Position numbers and translations under genes: made by a program. A model generated the notes under the pieces. The model saw only the letters and a list, made by a program, of their open reading frames with translations. It was not told the origin of the DNA and did no database searches. Of a stretch of DNA of 64,000 nt, positions 51,269 through 59,284 are shown piece after piece. The stretch comes from Mycolicibacterium sp. BiH015 (GTDB lineage Bacteria; Actinomycetota; Actinomycetes; Mycobacteriales; Mycobacteriaceae), in NCBI RefSeq assembly GCF_027706845.1, contig NZ_JAQGCZ010000013.1, positions 107,825-171,824 of the forward strand, given 5' to 3'. Every line of letters starts with the position of its first letter. The stretch's first letter is position 1.

Positions 51269-52450
51269 ATGAAGGCAGTCACTTGGCACGGCAGGCGCGA
51301 TGTGCGCGTCGACACCGTCCCCGACCCCGAGATCAAAGAGCCAACCGACGCGATCATCGAGGTCACGTCGACCAACATCTGCGGTTCCGACCTGCATCTC
51401 TACGAGGTTCTCGGCGCGTTCATGAACGAGGGCGACGTGCTGGGGCACGAGCCGATGGGCATCGTCCGGGAGGTGGGCACCGCGGTGAACAACCTCGCCG
51501 TAGGTGACCGCGTGGTCATCCCGTTCCAGATCTCGTGCGGGCATTGCTTCATGTGCGACCAGAAGCTGTTCACCCAATGTGAGACAACGCAAGTGCGGGA
51601 CCAGGGGATGGGCGCGGCGCTGTTCGGCTATTCGGAGTTGTACGGCTCGATTCCGGGCGGCCAAGCCGAATATCTGCGCGTCCCGCAGGCGCAGTTCACG
51701 CACATCAAAGTTCCTGAGGGACCCCCGGATTCGCGTTTCGTCTATCTGTCCGACGTGCTGCCGACCGCATGGCAGGCCGTCGCCTATGCCGGCATTCCCG
51801 ACGGCGGCACCGTCACCGTCCTCGGACTCGGCCCCATCGGCGACATGGCCGCACGGATCGCCCAGCATCTGGGCTTCCAGGTGTTCGCCGTCGACATGGT
51901 TCCCGAGCGGCTCGACCGCGCGATCGCGCGCGGAATCCACACGATCGACGCCGGCAACGTCGACGGGTCCGTCGGAGACGAGGTGCGCAGGCTCACCCAG
52001 GGGCGCGGGAGCGACGCGGTGATCGACGCCGTCGGCATGGAATCGCACGGCTCTCCGGTCGCCAAGGTGGCTCAGCGCGCCGCAGCCCTGCTTCCCGATG
52101 CCGTCGCCAAGCCGATGATGCAGAAGGCCGGGGTCGACCGTCTGGACGCGCTGTACTCGGCCATCGACTGTGTACGGCGCGGCGGCACGCTGTCGCTGAT
52201 CGGCGTCTACGGCGGGATGGCCGATCCGCTGCCGATGCTGACCCTGTTCGACAAGCAGATTCAGCTGCGGATGGGGCAGGCCAACGTGAAGAGGTGGGTC
52301 GACGACATCATGCCGCTACTCACCGATTCCGATCCGCTGGGCGTGGACACGTTCGCCACCCATGTGCTTCCGCTGGACGAGGCGCCGCACGCCTACGACA
52401 TCTTCCAGAAGAAGCAAGACGGCGCCGTCAAGGTCATATTGCAGCCCTGA
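51269..52450 (+). CDS. zinc-dependent alcohol dehydrogenase
   Basis: The 393-residue MDR-family dehydrogenase has catalytic zinc ligands in NICGSDLH and GHEPMG, the four-Cys structural zinc set around CGHCFMCDQKLFTQC, and the Rossmann loop VLGLGPIGDMAAR. This long subtype resembles formaldehyde-dismutase/glutathione-independent aldehyde dehydrogenase relatives. The substrate is unknown. The ATG at 51269 lies ten bases past a SigF-type -10 box; the open frame upstream to 51122 lies antisense to the flavin reductase gene and is rejected. Confidence 0.92.
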   Translation: MKAVTWHGRRDVRVDTVPDPEIKEPTDAIIEVTSTNICGSDLHLYEVLGAFMNEGDVLGHEPMGIVREVGTAVNNLAVGDRVVIPFQISCGHCFMCDQKLFTQCETTQVRDQGMGAALFGYSELYGSIPGGQAEYLRVPQAQFTHIKVPEGPPDSRFVYLSDVLPTAWQAVAYAGIPDGGTVTVLGLGPIGDMAARIAQHLGFQVFAVDMVPERLDRAIARGIHTIDAGNVDGSVGDEVRRLTQGRGSDAVIDAVGMESHGSPVAKVAQRAAALLPDAVAKPMMQKAGVDRLDALYSAIDCVRRGGTLSLIGVYGGMADPLPMLTLFDKQIQLRMGQANVKRWVDDIMPLLTDSDPLGVDTFATHVLPLDEAPHAYDIFQKKQDGAVKVILQP

Positions 52451-52462
52451 GCAGGGGTAACA

Positions 52463-52488
52463 GTTTGGGAGACACGAGGATTGGGAAT
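52463..52488 (+). promoter_or_regulatory. possible SigF-type promoter for topoisomerase IB gene
   Basis: GTTT is followed after 16 bases by GGGAAT. The -35 is perfect and the -10 differs at one position from GGGTAT. Confidence 0.4.
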
Positions 52489-52528
52489 CCCGGCGGGGTA
52501 AGAACACGGTCCCGAGAGGTTCGCGATT

Positions 52529-53551
52529 GTGCGGCTCACACGTAGCAAGTTGAACTCGGCGGGCATCGTCAGGAAGCGCCGCGGCAAGGGCTTCGCGTAT
52601 TACGGCCCCGACGGCGAACTTCTTGCCGATGACGACACCGCGCAACGCATCAAGGACCTCGTGATTCCGCCGGCGTGGAAGAACGTGTGGATCAGCCCGA
52701 CGCCGAGCGGGCACATCCAGGCGGTCGGCACGGACGTCGCAGGTCGGCGCCAGTACCTCTATCACGAGAAGTGGCAGCAGGAACGGGCCGAAGAGAAGTT
52801 CGATCGAGTGCTCGAGCTGTCCACCCGGCTGCCGGAGTGGCGCGCGCAGGTCTCCAAGGACCTGTCGACCCGAGGACTGACCCGCGACCGCGTGCTCGCC
52901 CTCGCGCTTCAACTGCTGGACCGGGGGTACTTCCGGGCCGGCGGCGAACAGTCCGCCGAGGAGTTCGAGCACTACGGGCTGGCGACGCTGCTCTGCGAGC
53001 ACGTGACGCTGCGCAAGGGAGCGGTGGCGTTCGAGTATCCCGCCAAGAGCGGTGTGCAACGCAGCATCGAGATCGAGGATCCCGAGGTCGTGCGCGCCGT
53101 CAAGGCGCTGATGCGACGCAACGGCGGGTCCGACCGCCTGCTGGTGTGCCGGGGCGGATCCGACGGTTCCTGGGTCGACGTCCGCGCCGACGATCTCAAC
53201 GCGCGCTTCAAGGAACTCGTCGGCGAGGAGTTCACCGTCAAGGATCTCCGCACCTGGCATGGGACGGTGCTGGCGGCGGCGGCGTTTGCGAGCGCGAAGG
53301 AGCCAACCTCGCCGACCAGGATCAAGAAGGAGACCTCGGCGGTGATGAAAGAGGTCTCCGGGGAGCTCGGAAACACCCCCGCGGTGGCTCGAGCGTCGTA
53401 TGTCGACCCTCGCGTGGTCGACGGATACGCCAAGGGATTGACCATTTCGTCGGCGGTGAAGCGGGCCGAAAGGGCGGCCGATCCGAACGAGTCGCAGGCC
53501 ATTCTGGAGAAGGCGACGCGCACGTTGATCCGCCGAGTGGCCCGTACCTGA
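52529..53551 (+). CDS. DNA topoisomerase IB (poxvirus type)
   Basis: This ATP-independent type IB topoisomerase nicks and relaxes DNA through a 3'-phosphotyrosine. The 340-residue protein has the N-terminal domain (PPAWKNVWISPTPSGHIQAVG) and the catalytic core. The nucleophile is Tyr291 in ARASYVDPRV, with conserved Arg136 (GYFRAGGE) and His244 (LRTWHGT). Such enzymes are accessory in some mycobacteria, including M. smegmatis, and absent from M. tuberculosis. The GTG at 52529 starts the family N terminus. Confidence 0.95.
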   Translation: MRLTRSKLNSAGIVRKRRGKGFAYYGPDGELLADDDTAQRIKDLVIPPAWKNVWISPTPSGHIQAVGTDVAGRRQYLYHEKWQQERAEEKFDRVLELSTRLPEWRAQVSKDLSTRGLTRDRVLALALQLLDRGYFRAGGEQSAEEFEHYGLATLLCEHVTLRKGAVAFEYPAKSGVQRSIEIEDPEVVRAVKALMRRNGGSDRLLVCRGGSDGSWVDVRADDLNARFKELVGEEFTVKDLRTWHGTVLAAAAFASAKEPTSPTRIKKETSAVMKEVSGELGNTPAVARASYVDPRVVDGYAKGLTISSAVKRAERAADPNESQAILEKATRTLIRRVART

Positions 53552-53553
53552 GG

Positions 53554-53578
53554 GTTTGGTTGCTGGTAGGCCGGGCAA
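53554..53578 (+). promoter_or_regulatory. SigF-type promoter for Rho_N/SAP-like gene
   Basis: GTTT is followed after exactly 15 bases by GGGCAA, 38 bases before the ATG at 53617. The -10 fits the looser GGGYA form. Confidence 0.5.
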
Positions 53579-53616
53579 CTCTTCAATAATCCAACGGGGT
53601 AGGAGGTTGAAGTCCA

Positions 53617-53874
53617 ATGCCAAACGCATCGATCAAGAACGAGAAGATGTACGAAGATCTTCGCCGCGACGGTAACTCGAAGGAGAAGGCCGCGCGCATC
53701 TCGAACGCTGCGGCGGCGCGTGGTAAGTCTTCGGTCGGTCGCAAGGGTGGAAAGTCCGGGTCGTACGACGACTGGACGGTGGACGACCTGAAGCGGAAGG
53801 CGAAAGAGCTTGGCCTGTCCGGTTATTCGCATTTGACGAAGGGCAAGTTGATCGACAAGCTGCGCAACCACTGA
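53617..53874 (+). CDS. small basic protein with Rho_N/SAP-like C-terminal domain
   Basis: The 85-residue protein is basic and ends in YDDWTVDDLKRKAKELGLSG followed by YSHLTKGKLIDKLRNH. That is the helix-turn-helix pattern of Rho N-terminal or SAP-type nucleic-acid-binding domains. The N-terminal half (MYEDLRRDGNSKEKAARISN) resembles a DUF7218-type stress-linked segment. It probably binds DNA or RNA. GTAGGAGG lies upstream of the ATG. It is next to topoisomerase IB, but a separate SigF-type element precedes it. Confidence 0.85.
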   Translation: MPNASIKNEKMYEDLRRDGNSKEKAARISNAAAARGKSSVGRKGGKSGSYDDWTVDDLKRKAKELGLSGYSHLTKGKLIDKLRNH

Positions 53875-53884
53875 CGCCTCCGCG

Positions 53885-53931
53885 GAATTGGTGTCGTTGG
53901 TCAACGTCGCGTTGACCAACGACACCAATTC
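53885..53931. terminator. 22-bp perfect palindrome with 3-base loop between convergent genes
   Basis: Arms 53885-53906 and 53910-53931 are perfectly complementary over 22 bases with loop TCG. It lies between the convergent 85-residue and 59-residue protein genes. It is the strongest hairpin in the window. Confidence 0.8.
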
Positions 53932-53939
53932 GGCCGGAA

Positions 53940-54119
53940 TCAATCGTCGCTGCGGGCCTCCGCGCCTGACTCGCCGGCGTCGAAATCGTCGTCGGAGCTG
54001 GAGCGGCCGACGTAGGGACCGTCGGCTTGGTCGTCGTCGCCCTCGGACGCGCGTGATCCGGCCACCTTGGAGTCGGGTTCCACGTCGGCTTCAGCTTTTT
54101 CGTCTTGCGGATTGGTCAT
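53940..54119 (-). CDS. 59-residue acidic protein
   Basis: The ORF from ATG 54119 codes MTNPQDEKAEADVEPDSKVA and a further 39 residues rich in Asp, Ser and Gly; no hydrophobic segment is present. It is probably disordered. A strong SigF-type promoter (GTTT-N15-GGGCAT) ends nine bases before the ATG, which supports expression. The ORF is open to 54413 but the upstream part crosses the flavodoxin gene. No known family is recognised. Confidence 0.65.
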   Translation of the reverse strand: MTNPQDEKAEADVEPDSKVAGSRASEGDDDQADGPYVGRSSSDDDFDAGESGAEARSDD

Positions 54120-54128
54120 GGCGAGGAC

Positions 54129-54153
54129 ATGCCCTGACCGCGGTCTTTCAAAC
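54129..54153 (-). promoter_or_regulatory. SigF-type promoter for 59-residue acidic protein
   Basis: On the minus strand GTTT is followed after exactly 15 bases by GGGCAT; the ATG at 54119 comes nine bases after the -10 box. Confidence 0.68.
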
Positions 54154-54194
54154 GGGGTCAACTCTTTCGAACCTGTGACGTGCCCGCGCCAACA

Positions 54195-54219
54195 GTTTGG
54201 TGGAAAAGGCGTCGGGTAT
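54195..54219 (+). promoter_or_regulatory. SigF-type promoter for flavodoxin-like gene
   Basis: GTTT is followed after exactly 15 bases by GGGTAT, a full consensus match, nine bases before the ATG at 54229. It lies close to the divergent acidic-protein promoter, making a divergent SigF pair. Confidence 0.78.
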
Positions 54220-54228
54220 GTGGGTCGC

Positions 54229-54852
54229 ATGGCGCAAACACCACACCAAGTGCGGGCCGTGGGGTTGATCTGCAGCCTCAAGCCGAGCCCTGCGGAGTCC
54301 AGCAGCGCTCTGATGCTCGAGCACGTGTTCGAAAACCTGCGCGCGCAGGGAGCCGATTGCGAAGCGGTGCGCTGCGTCGACTTCAACATCGCGCCGGGGG
54401 TCGAAGCCGACATGGGCGACAGCGATCAGTGGCCCCAGATTCGCCAAAAGATCTTGGCGGCAGACATTCTGGTGCTGAGCTCACCCGTGTGGCTGGGCCA
54501 CCCGGCGTCGGTGACACAGCGGGTGCTCGAAAGGCTTGACGCCGAGTTGTCGAACACCGATGACGACGGCCGTCCTGTGATGGTGGGCAAAGTCGCCCTC
54601 GTCAGCGTGGTCGGCAATGAGGATGGGGCGCACAAGGTGGTGGCCGACCTGTTTCAGGGCCTCAACGACGTCGGGTACAGCATTCCCGCGCAGGGCTGCA
54701 CGTATTGGAACGGCCCGGCGATGGAGACGGGCGACTACAAGGACTTGGACGAGGTTCCCGAGCAGGTGGCGTCGACCACGGCTGCCGCGGCGCGCAACGC
54801 GGTGCATCTGGCGCGTGTGCTCAAGCAATCGCAGTACCAAGCGTACGAGTGA
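54229..54852 (+). CDS. flavodoxin-fold NAD(P)H-dependent reductase
   Basis: The 207-residue protein has a flavodoxin-like fold: VGLICSLKPSPAESSSALML forms the FMN phosphate loop, VLSSPVWLGHPASVTQRVLERLD the second flavin loop (given for position), and VALVSVVGNEDGAHKV a later strand. It should bind FMN and reduce quinones or related substrates. The start ATG at 54229 is directly downstream of a consensus SigF promoter; the frame is open to 54067. The UsfY-like gene follows 27 bases later. Confidence 0.9.
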   Translation: MAQTPHQVRAVGLICSLKPSPAESSSALMLEHVFENLRAQGADCEAVRCVDFNIAPGVEADMGDSDQWPQIRQKILAADILVLSSPVWLGHPASVTQRVLERLDAELSNTDDDGRPVMVGKVALVSVVGNEDGAHKVVADLFQGLNDVGYSIPAQGCTYWNGPAMETGDYKDLDEVPEQVASTTAAAARNAVHLARVLKQSQYQAYE

Positions 54853-54879
54853 CGAGACCGAACGGCGAGGAGGAGTTCC

Positions 54880-55191
54880 ATGCCTGACACATCAAGAGAT
54901 CCCGTCGACCATGCCCGCACCACCCGACAGCATGCCGGCGAGACCATGAAGGCCGGGGTCAATGCCCCAGGTCTTATTGCGGTTGGCCTCGGAGTGCTGT
55001 CGTTGGTGGTCGGATTGTTCTCGTTCGCGAACAGCAGCACGGTCACCGGCATCGTCGGCGTGGTTCTGGCGGTGCTGTTGATCGGCGGCGGGCTGGGCTG
55101 GCTCGCCCGCGTGCATCACAAAGTGCAACTGCAGCAGGAGGAATGGCACCGCGAGCACCCGGATGCGCATTACGAGCCGCCGACGAGTTAG
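54880..55191 (+). CDS. UsfY-like membrane protein
   Basis: The 103-residue protein begins with SRDPVDHARTTRQHAGETMK, matching the DPVDH-RTT-AGE pattern that I recall for UsfY encoded next to rsbW-sigF in mycobacteria. Two hydrophobic helices (LIAVGLGVLSLVVGLFSFA and VTGIVGVVLAVLLIGGGLGWL) follow, with a polar tail. The function is unknown. It is probably co-transcribed with the flavodoxin gene from a SigF promoter, in keeping with UsfY biology. GAGGAGG precedes the ATG. Confidence 0.82.
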   Translation: MPDTSRDPVDHARTTRQHAGETMKAGVNAPGLIAVGLGVLSLVVGLFSFANSSTVTGIVGVVLAVLLIGGGLGWLARVHHKVQLQQEEWHREHPDAHYEPPTS

Positions 55192-55253
55192 TTCGCGCGC
55201 CTGAGCTCGTTCCCTACCTCGATGGGGGCCGTCGTAGTATCAGCGGCGGCATG

Positions 55254-55297
55254 GCCCCCATAGCCCAATTGGCAGAGGCAGCGGACTTAAAATCCTC
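55254..55297 (+). other. truncated tRNA-Leu(UAA)-like gene, 5' part only
   Basis: The sequence GCCCCCATAGCCCAATTGGC onward gives a 7-base acceptor 5' strand, a D arm, and an anticodon arm GCGGA-CTTAAAA-TCC with anticodon TAA. After AATCC (55295) the sequence diverges: the stem partner has a mismatch, no GGTTCGANTCC T arm follows, and no TGGGGGC acceptor 3' strand is present downstream. The remaining half was probably displaced by insertion of the DNA to the right. An AACTGG/CCAGTT hairpin (55300-55327) follows immediately. Confidence 0.6.
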
Positions 55298-55929
55298 TGA
55301 ACTGGGCGTTTGTTGTGTTTGCCAGTTCTGGAATCCGTCGGGAGATATGCCTCTAGCTGCGGATACGGTGTTGGCTGCGTTGGCCGGAGCTGAGTCTAAA
55401 CGAAAGCACTGCGGTAACTACTGCGGTATGAGGGGTAGAAGTTCGTGATCCTGAGCATGTCCTCCGTCAGCTGGCACAGAGAAAAAGCAGTTACGAACGA
55501 GCCGAGTAAAAATTGCAGCGCTGACGTTATCGAACGTCGGGTGCGACACCCTGTGAGCAGATTCGCCGCGTTCGGGCAGGCGGCGGACGTTGGGCGGGAC
55601 GCGTTCGATTATGCGAGCGAACGCAACAGTGAAGAGATCAAGCGGCGCGATGCTCCGTTGAGCACGGCGGTCGCCCCGCGTGGTTCTAACGGCTGCAACG
55701 ATGGTGGTGGCGACCTGCTCGGCGGCATCGGAATGCTGCGCCGGCCGTAGGATTTTCGCTGAGTGCCGTCTGCCTCGCGTATTCAATTTCAGCATTCTTG
55801 CTGTCGTATCTGTGGACGCCGGTAATTGTTGTGTGTCTCTTCGAGGTCGCCGTAGGCGGTTGCTGCCGAGGGTAATACGATGACGCTGATTGACACGTAT
55901 TTCAGCGCCTTGCGAGCTACTGCCGTTGT
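55298..55929. other. left end of island, no gene supported
   Basis: This region of about 630 bases between the tRNA remnant and the helical-repeat gene has only ORFs of low coding character on both strands (about 100-170 codons), with no recognisable motif. A short direct repeat ACTGCGGTA occurs twice near 55405-55430. I see no integrase. It could hold the attachment site. Confidence 0.5.
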
Positions 55930-58641
55930 TCATCTGTCGGTGCTGCGGTTATTCGACAGTGTGCGAACTGACCACCGCGGGTCTTGGGCAAGAGTGATTC
56001 GCGCGATGGAGTCGGCACGGTTCGGTGACGAACTCAGGGCCCGGGCGAGAGCTTTTCTGACTCGGACATCGGGGTCGCGGCTCAATGCAATACCAACCTC
56101 GTCCGGCAACGTTGTCGATTCGACCCACAACATGGCCGCGAGACTTTTCAGGGTCCAACTTCCCTGAGCAAGCAGGCCGACACTTCCGTCAAGCTGAGAC
56201 TGGACGAGCTGCAAGGTTTTCGTGACTCTGTAGTCTTCGTCCGTTCCGACACCAACGAGACGGAGAGCTGCATCTCGTACCCGCTGTTTCTCCTCGACTG
56301 TGTCTGCGAGCCTGCCTGCTAGATACACCGCCGCCGGTCTGCAGTCACTGCCGTCATTGACCCTCATTGCGCTCAAAGGACTGCTCATGGACGCTTGAAA
56401 AGCGTCGGCCTTCGAATGAGGCATGTCCGAAGCGAACGACAGCGCCTTCGTGAAGTATGTGCGGCGGGTATCCTCGGGAATTCCGTTAACGAGATTGCTG
56501 GCGGCGCGGAGGTAATCGTCGCGATTCGTGGCCGGTTCCCACGAGGACTCTGCCTTCTTAAAAAGCATCTCGATGCAGCTGATGCGTTCTGGCTCAGAAA
56601 GGGACGCGGCAAGCAGCGAGTCGTTGACTGCCCCAGTTCCGACGCCAAAACCATTTGGACCGCTCTTCGCAGGTTGACACAATCGTTGTGCAGCAGCTTG
56701 CGCAGCATCGGTCGTCGTGTCGGCGGGGTCTTGCCACGCGAGGAAAGCTGCAGCGTCGAGGTGGGTACCTTCCGCCATCTCATGGAGTCGATCGCGGACT
56801 TGGTCGAAGTTGGCCGCTAACGCTCTGCGAGCCGAATCGCCAAACGCGTGAGAGGCCCTCCCGTAGAGACCGATTAGTTGCTCAACGGCGGCGCCACGGA
56901 GCTCGCCGGTGTGTGTCTGAGCTATGCCGGCCGCGATGAGAACGTGGCTTTCGTCAGTGGGACGGTAGTGGTGCTTCTCGCACTCGACAAACCCAGATAG
57001 CAGCTTGAGGACGGTTTCCGCGTCACAGGCGGTAAGACGTTCAGACACGGCGGCCAGAAGGCCGTAGGCAGATCGGCGCATCTGAGGACTGAAGACGGGA
57101 GAGTCGAGCCGTGCACCCGAAGCGACGTCATCAATTGTCGATAGCGCCTGCGCTACGACGGAATTGAGATCGTTGTCAGGGATGAGATCGGCTTGCTGAG
57201 TTGTGAATTCGAGTGCGGATGCGCACACCCACGATAGTGGACTCTTGATGAGCTCAGTAACATCGTGGTAGGTGTCGCCAAAAGCTTTGGCAACGTCCCG
57301 AGATTCCTTATAGTTGCCGGCGCCGATGGTGTAGAAGGCAGCGAGGGGCAACTCACCGCACGCGAGGTAATGAGCTCCGAGTAGCCCGCGAGCGTCTCTT
57401 TCGTCAAAGAAGGACGCTGACCGTATTCCCTCAAGTAGATGCCGTCTTAGATTGATGGCGGCGATACGCGGGCTATTGAAATGCAAAGCTGCTAGCCCAA
57501 GTTCGCGAACGCTCTCAGCCCCAGCCACGATACGGGCTTTGGATGGCATGTTCAGCAGCGCCTGAGCGAGAGGGTGCCACTTGTCGTCGGCCAACACACC
57601 GAAGCGGTTCGCAACGAACCGCTGACTCAAGAGCCAGTCGGCAGCGTCCGTGTAGCGCTCCGACAGACATGCCTCATTGACTGCTGCGCGCCAGTCCCGG
57701 TCGGCTTCAATTGGCACGGCCTGCAGTAGCTTGTGGCGCGCATGTCGCGCGAGCACCAATGCCTTGAGGTTTCTCGCTATTCCAGAACTTGACGCGTGGA
57801 GCAGGTCGCCCCATTCTCCCGTCGCATCCGCAGATGCCAGTCTCAAACGAAGCGCGATTTCCGGGAGGGTATGCGCGATCTCGTCCGCGGCCGTCGTGAT
57901 CACTTGGCGGTTATTCACGATCCAGGCCAGGTTGTCGTCGCCTAGCGCGCTCTCTGCTGCGAACAAGACGGTCCGTGCACGGTCTTCCGCATCGACCAGT
58001 GATATTGCCTCGGAGGGGATTTCGATTGGTAACGGCACAGGAGTTTGCAGGTGATCTGAGACGAATTCGGCGATCTCGACCGCAGCACCCAGGCGCGCAG
58101 TTAGGGGTTCTTCTGAGCCTTTCGGGAAATCGGGAAAACCCGCCAGATTCCTTAACGCCCCGAGCACCCGATCGGCGCGCATTGAGCTTCCAGAGATGTC
58201 GGCTTCCCATAGCGATTGCAGCATCAGCCGGACGGCGGTGTCTTCCTCCCCGGTACTGACGCACAGGGCCGCGACCCGATGGTCGAATTCTGCAGCGTGA
58301 ATCGGGAAACCAGCAGCCACTAAACGTCTTTGAACCTCGCGGAAAAGCTCGAGCGCCGCACGTGGGTCGTCGGCAGCGAGCTGATTCGCTCTGTCGAGCA
58401 GGCCCTGGGCTTCAGTGCTGGCGAGAGGCCCGAGTGATACGGCATCTGCAGTGTCAAGGGGGCTCGGCCCAACTGCCTCTGCAATGGAGGAGCTGGGGGC
58501 CGGCACATGGAAATTCATATGCACCGTGCGTGCTTCGACATTCAGAGTGCCGAGAGATCCCACTTGGCCGATCGCGACGGAGTGGTCGTTGGCCGCCACT
58601 CCTTGCTGCTGCGCTTCTGATCCTTCCGATGGGGAGGTCAC
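55930..58641 (-). CDS. 903-residue alpha-helical repeat protein of conflict island
   Basis: No enzymatic domain is visible. Residues 1-50 carry a low-complexity, Gly/Asn/Val-rich segment (QQQGVAANDHSVAIGQVGSL) resembling the one in the neighbouring membrane protein. The remainder is almost entirely helical: TPR-like pairs in the first half (ADDPRAALELFREVQRRLVA) and HEAT-like repeats at the end (SRDPDVRVRKALARALSS, then LAQDPRWSVRTL). This suggests a large scaffold or sensor. The GTG at 58641 is five bases past the stop of the membrane-protein gene. I infer the two act together, perhaps as a defence system. Confidence 0.75.
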   Translation of the reverse strand: MTSPSEGSEAQQQGVAANDHSVAIGQVGSLGTLNVEARTVHMNFHVPAPSSSIAEAVGPSPLDTADAVSLGPLASTEAQGLLDRANQLAADDPRAALELFREVQRRLVAAGFPIHAAEFDHRVAALCVSTGEEDTAVRLMLQSLWEADISGSSMRADRVLGALRNLAGFPDFPKGSEEPLTARLGAAVEIAEFVSDHLQTPVPLPIEIPSEAISLVDAEDRARTVLFAAESALGDDNLAWIVNNRQVITTAADEIAHTLPEIALRLRLASADATGEWGDLLHASSSGIARNLKALVLARHARHKLLQAVPIEADRDWRAAVNEACLSERYTDAADWLLSQRFVANRFGVLADDKWHPLAQALLNMPSKARIVAGAESVRELGLAALHFNSPRIAAINLRRHLLEGIRSASFFDERDARGLLGAHYLACGELPLAAFYTIGAGNYKESRDVAKAFGDTYHDVTELIKSPLSWVCASALEFTTQQADLIPDNDLNSVVAQALSTIDDVASGARLDSPVFSPQMRRSAYGLLAAVSERLTACDAETVLKLLSGFVECEKHHYRPTDESHVLIAAGIAQTHTGELRGAAVEQLIGLYGRASHAFGDSARRALAANFDQVRDRLHEMAEGTHLDAAAFLAWQDPADTTTDAAQAAAQRLCQPAKSGPNGFGVGTGAVNDSLLAASLSEPERISCIEMLFKKAESSWEPATNRDDYLRAASNLVNGIPEDTRRTYFTKALSFASDMPHSKADAFQASMSSPLSAMRVNDGSDCRPAAVYLAGRLADTVEEKQRVRDAALRLVGVGTDEDYRVTKTLQLVQSQLDGSVGLLAQGSWTLKSLAAMLWVESTTLPDEVGIALSRDPDVRVRKALARALSSSPNRADSIARITLAQDPRWSVRTLSNNRSTDR

Positions 58642-58646
58642 AAACG

Positions 58647-59036
58647 TCAGCGGTTCTTGGGATCGTCGCCCGTGGGTCGCTGCCCTCCAAGCGTGATGTC
58701 GCCGATTTTGTCCACGCGGTTTGCAGCGAAGGATCCGTTGTCGGCTGAAATATTCTGTCCTTTGTCACCGGCTGACTGCTGCGTTATCGCGCTACCGCCT
58801 GACACCGGGCCCTCCACCTTGTTGCTAGGGTCATCGCGGCCAGCGTCGTTTTCAGGCGCGCGCTGCACCAACACCGCACAACCGATTGCGCCAATGAGAG
58901 CGACGACGAGGAGTAACCACCACCACCAGGCCGGCGTCGAAGTGACCTTGTTGATGGCGAACGCCTCCGCGGCTCCGAACCCAACGACAGCAATCGCCGG
59001 CGCAGGTCGACGGCGGATCTTCGTTGTGACTGACAT
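58647..59036 (-). CDS. small membrane protein with Gly/Asn-rich tail, partner of helical protein
   Basis: The 129-residue protein has a basic N terminus (TKIRRRPAP), one or two transmembrane segments (IAVVGFGAAEAFAI and WWWWLLLVVALIGAIGCAVLV), and a soluble tail ending in GDKGQNISADNGSFAANRVD and IGDITLGGQRP. The tail resembles the N terminus of the 903-residue protein. The ATG at 59036 has GAAAGG upstream. I infer a membrane effector controlled by the helical partner through the matched tails. Confidence 0.72.
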   Translation of the reverse strand: MSVTTKIRRRPAPAIAVVGFGAAEAFAINKVTSTPAWWWWLLLVVALIGAIGCAVLVQRAPENDAGRDDPSNKVEGPVSGGSAITQQSAGDKGQNISADNGSFAANRVDKIGDITLGGQRPTGDDPKNR

Positions 59037-59284
59037 GGAGCTCGCCTTTCGTCGCGCGCACGCGTTCTGCTGCTTACGTCACAAACAGGCTAGCGTGTGA
59101 CCCGTTGGCCGAAATGTACTGGTTGACGCGCTAGTGTTGGCAAACGCCCAAAGGAGGGGTGGGCAACATTCGCATCAAACGGAGCATCTGTGACGTTCAA
59201 TTGCGGATCGCAACGCTCTCGCAAGTGTGAAGGGCGTGCTGATCGGTACGCGGCCGGTATCTGTCGTTGCGCGGGCGGGGACCC

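Noticed and set aside
55221..55263. Permuted tRNA, because ATGGGGGCC precedes the tRNA 5' half GGCCCCCAT
   Set aside because: The upstream segment has no T arm or anticodon-stem partner; the 9-base complementarity is more likely incidental or a small hairpin.
55418..55933. 171-codon minus-strand ORF and overlapping plus-strand ORFs left of the helical-repeat gene
   Set aside because: No domain, poor codon character, and no ribosome-binding site; treated as non-coding.
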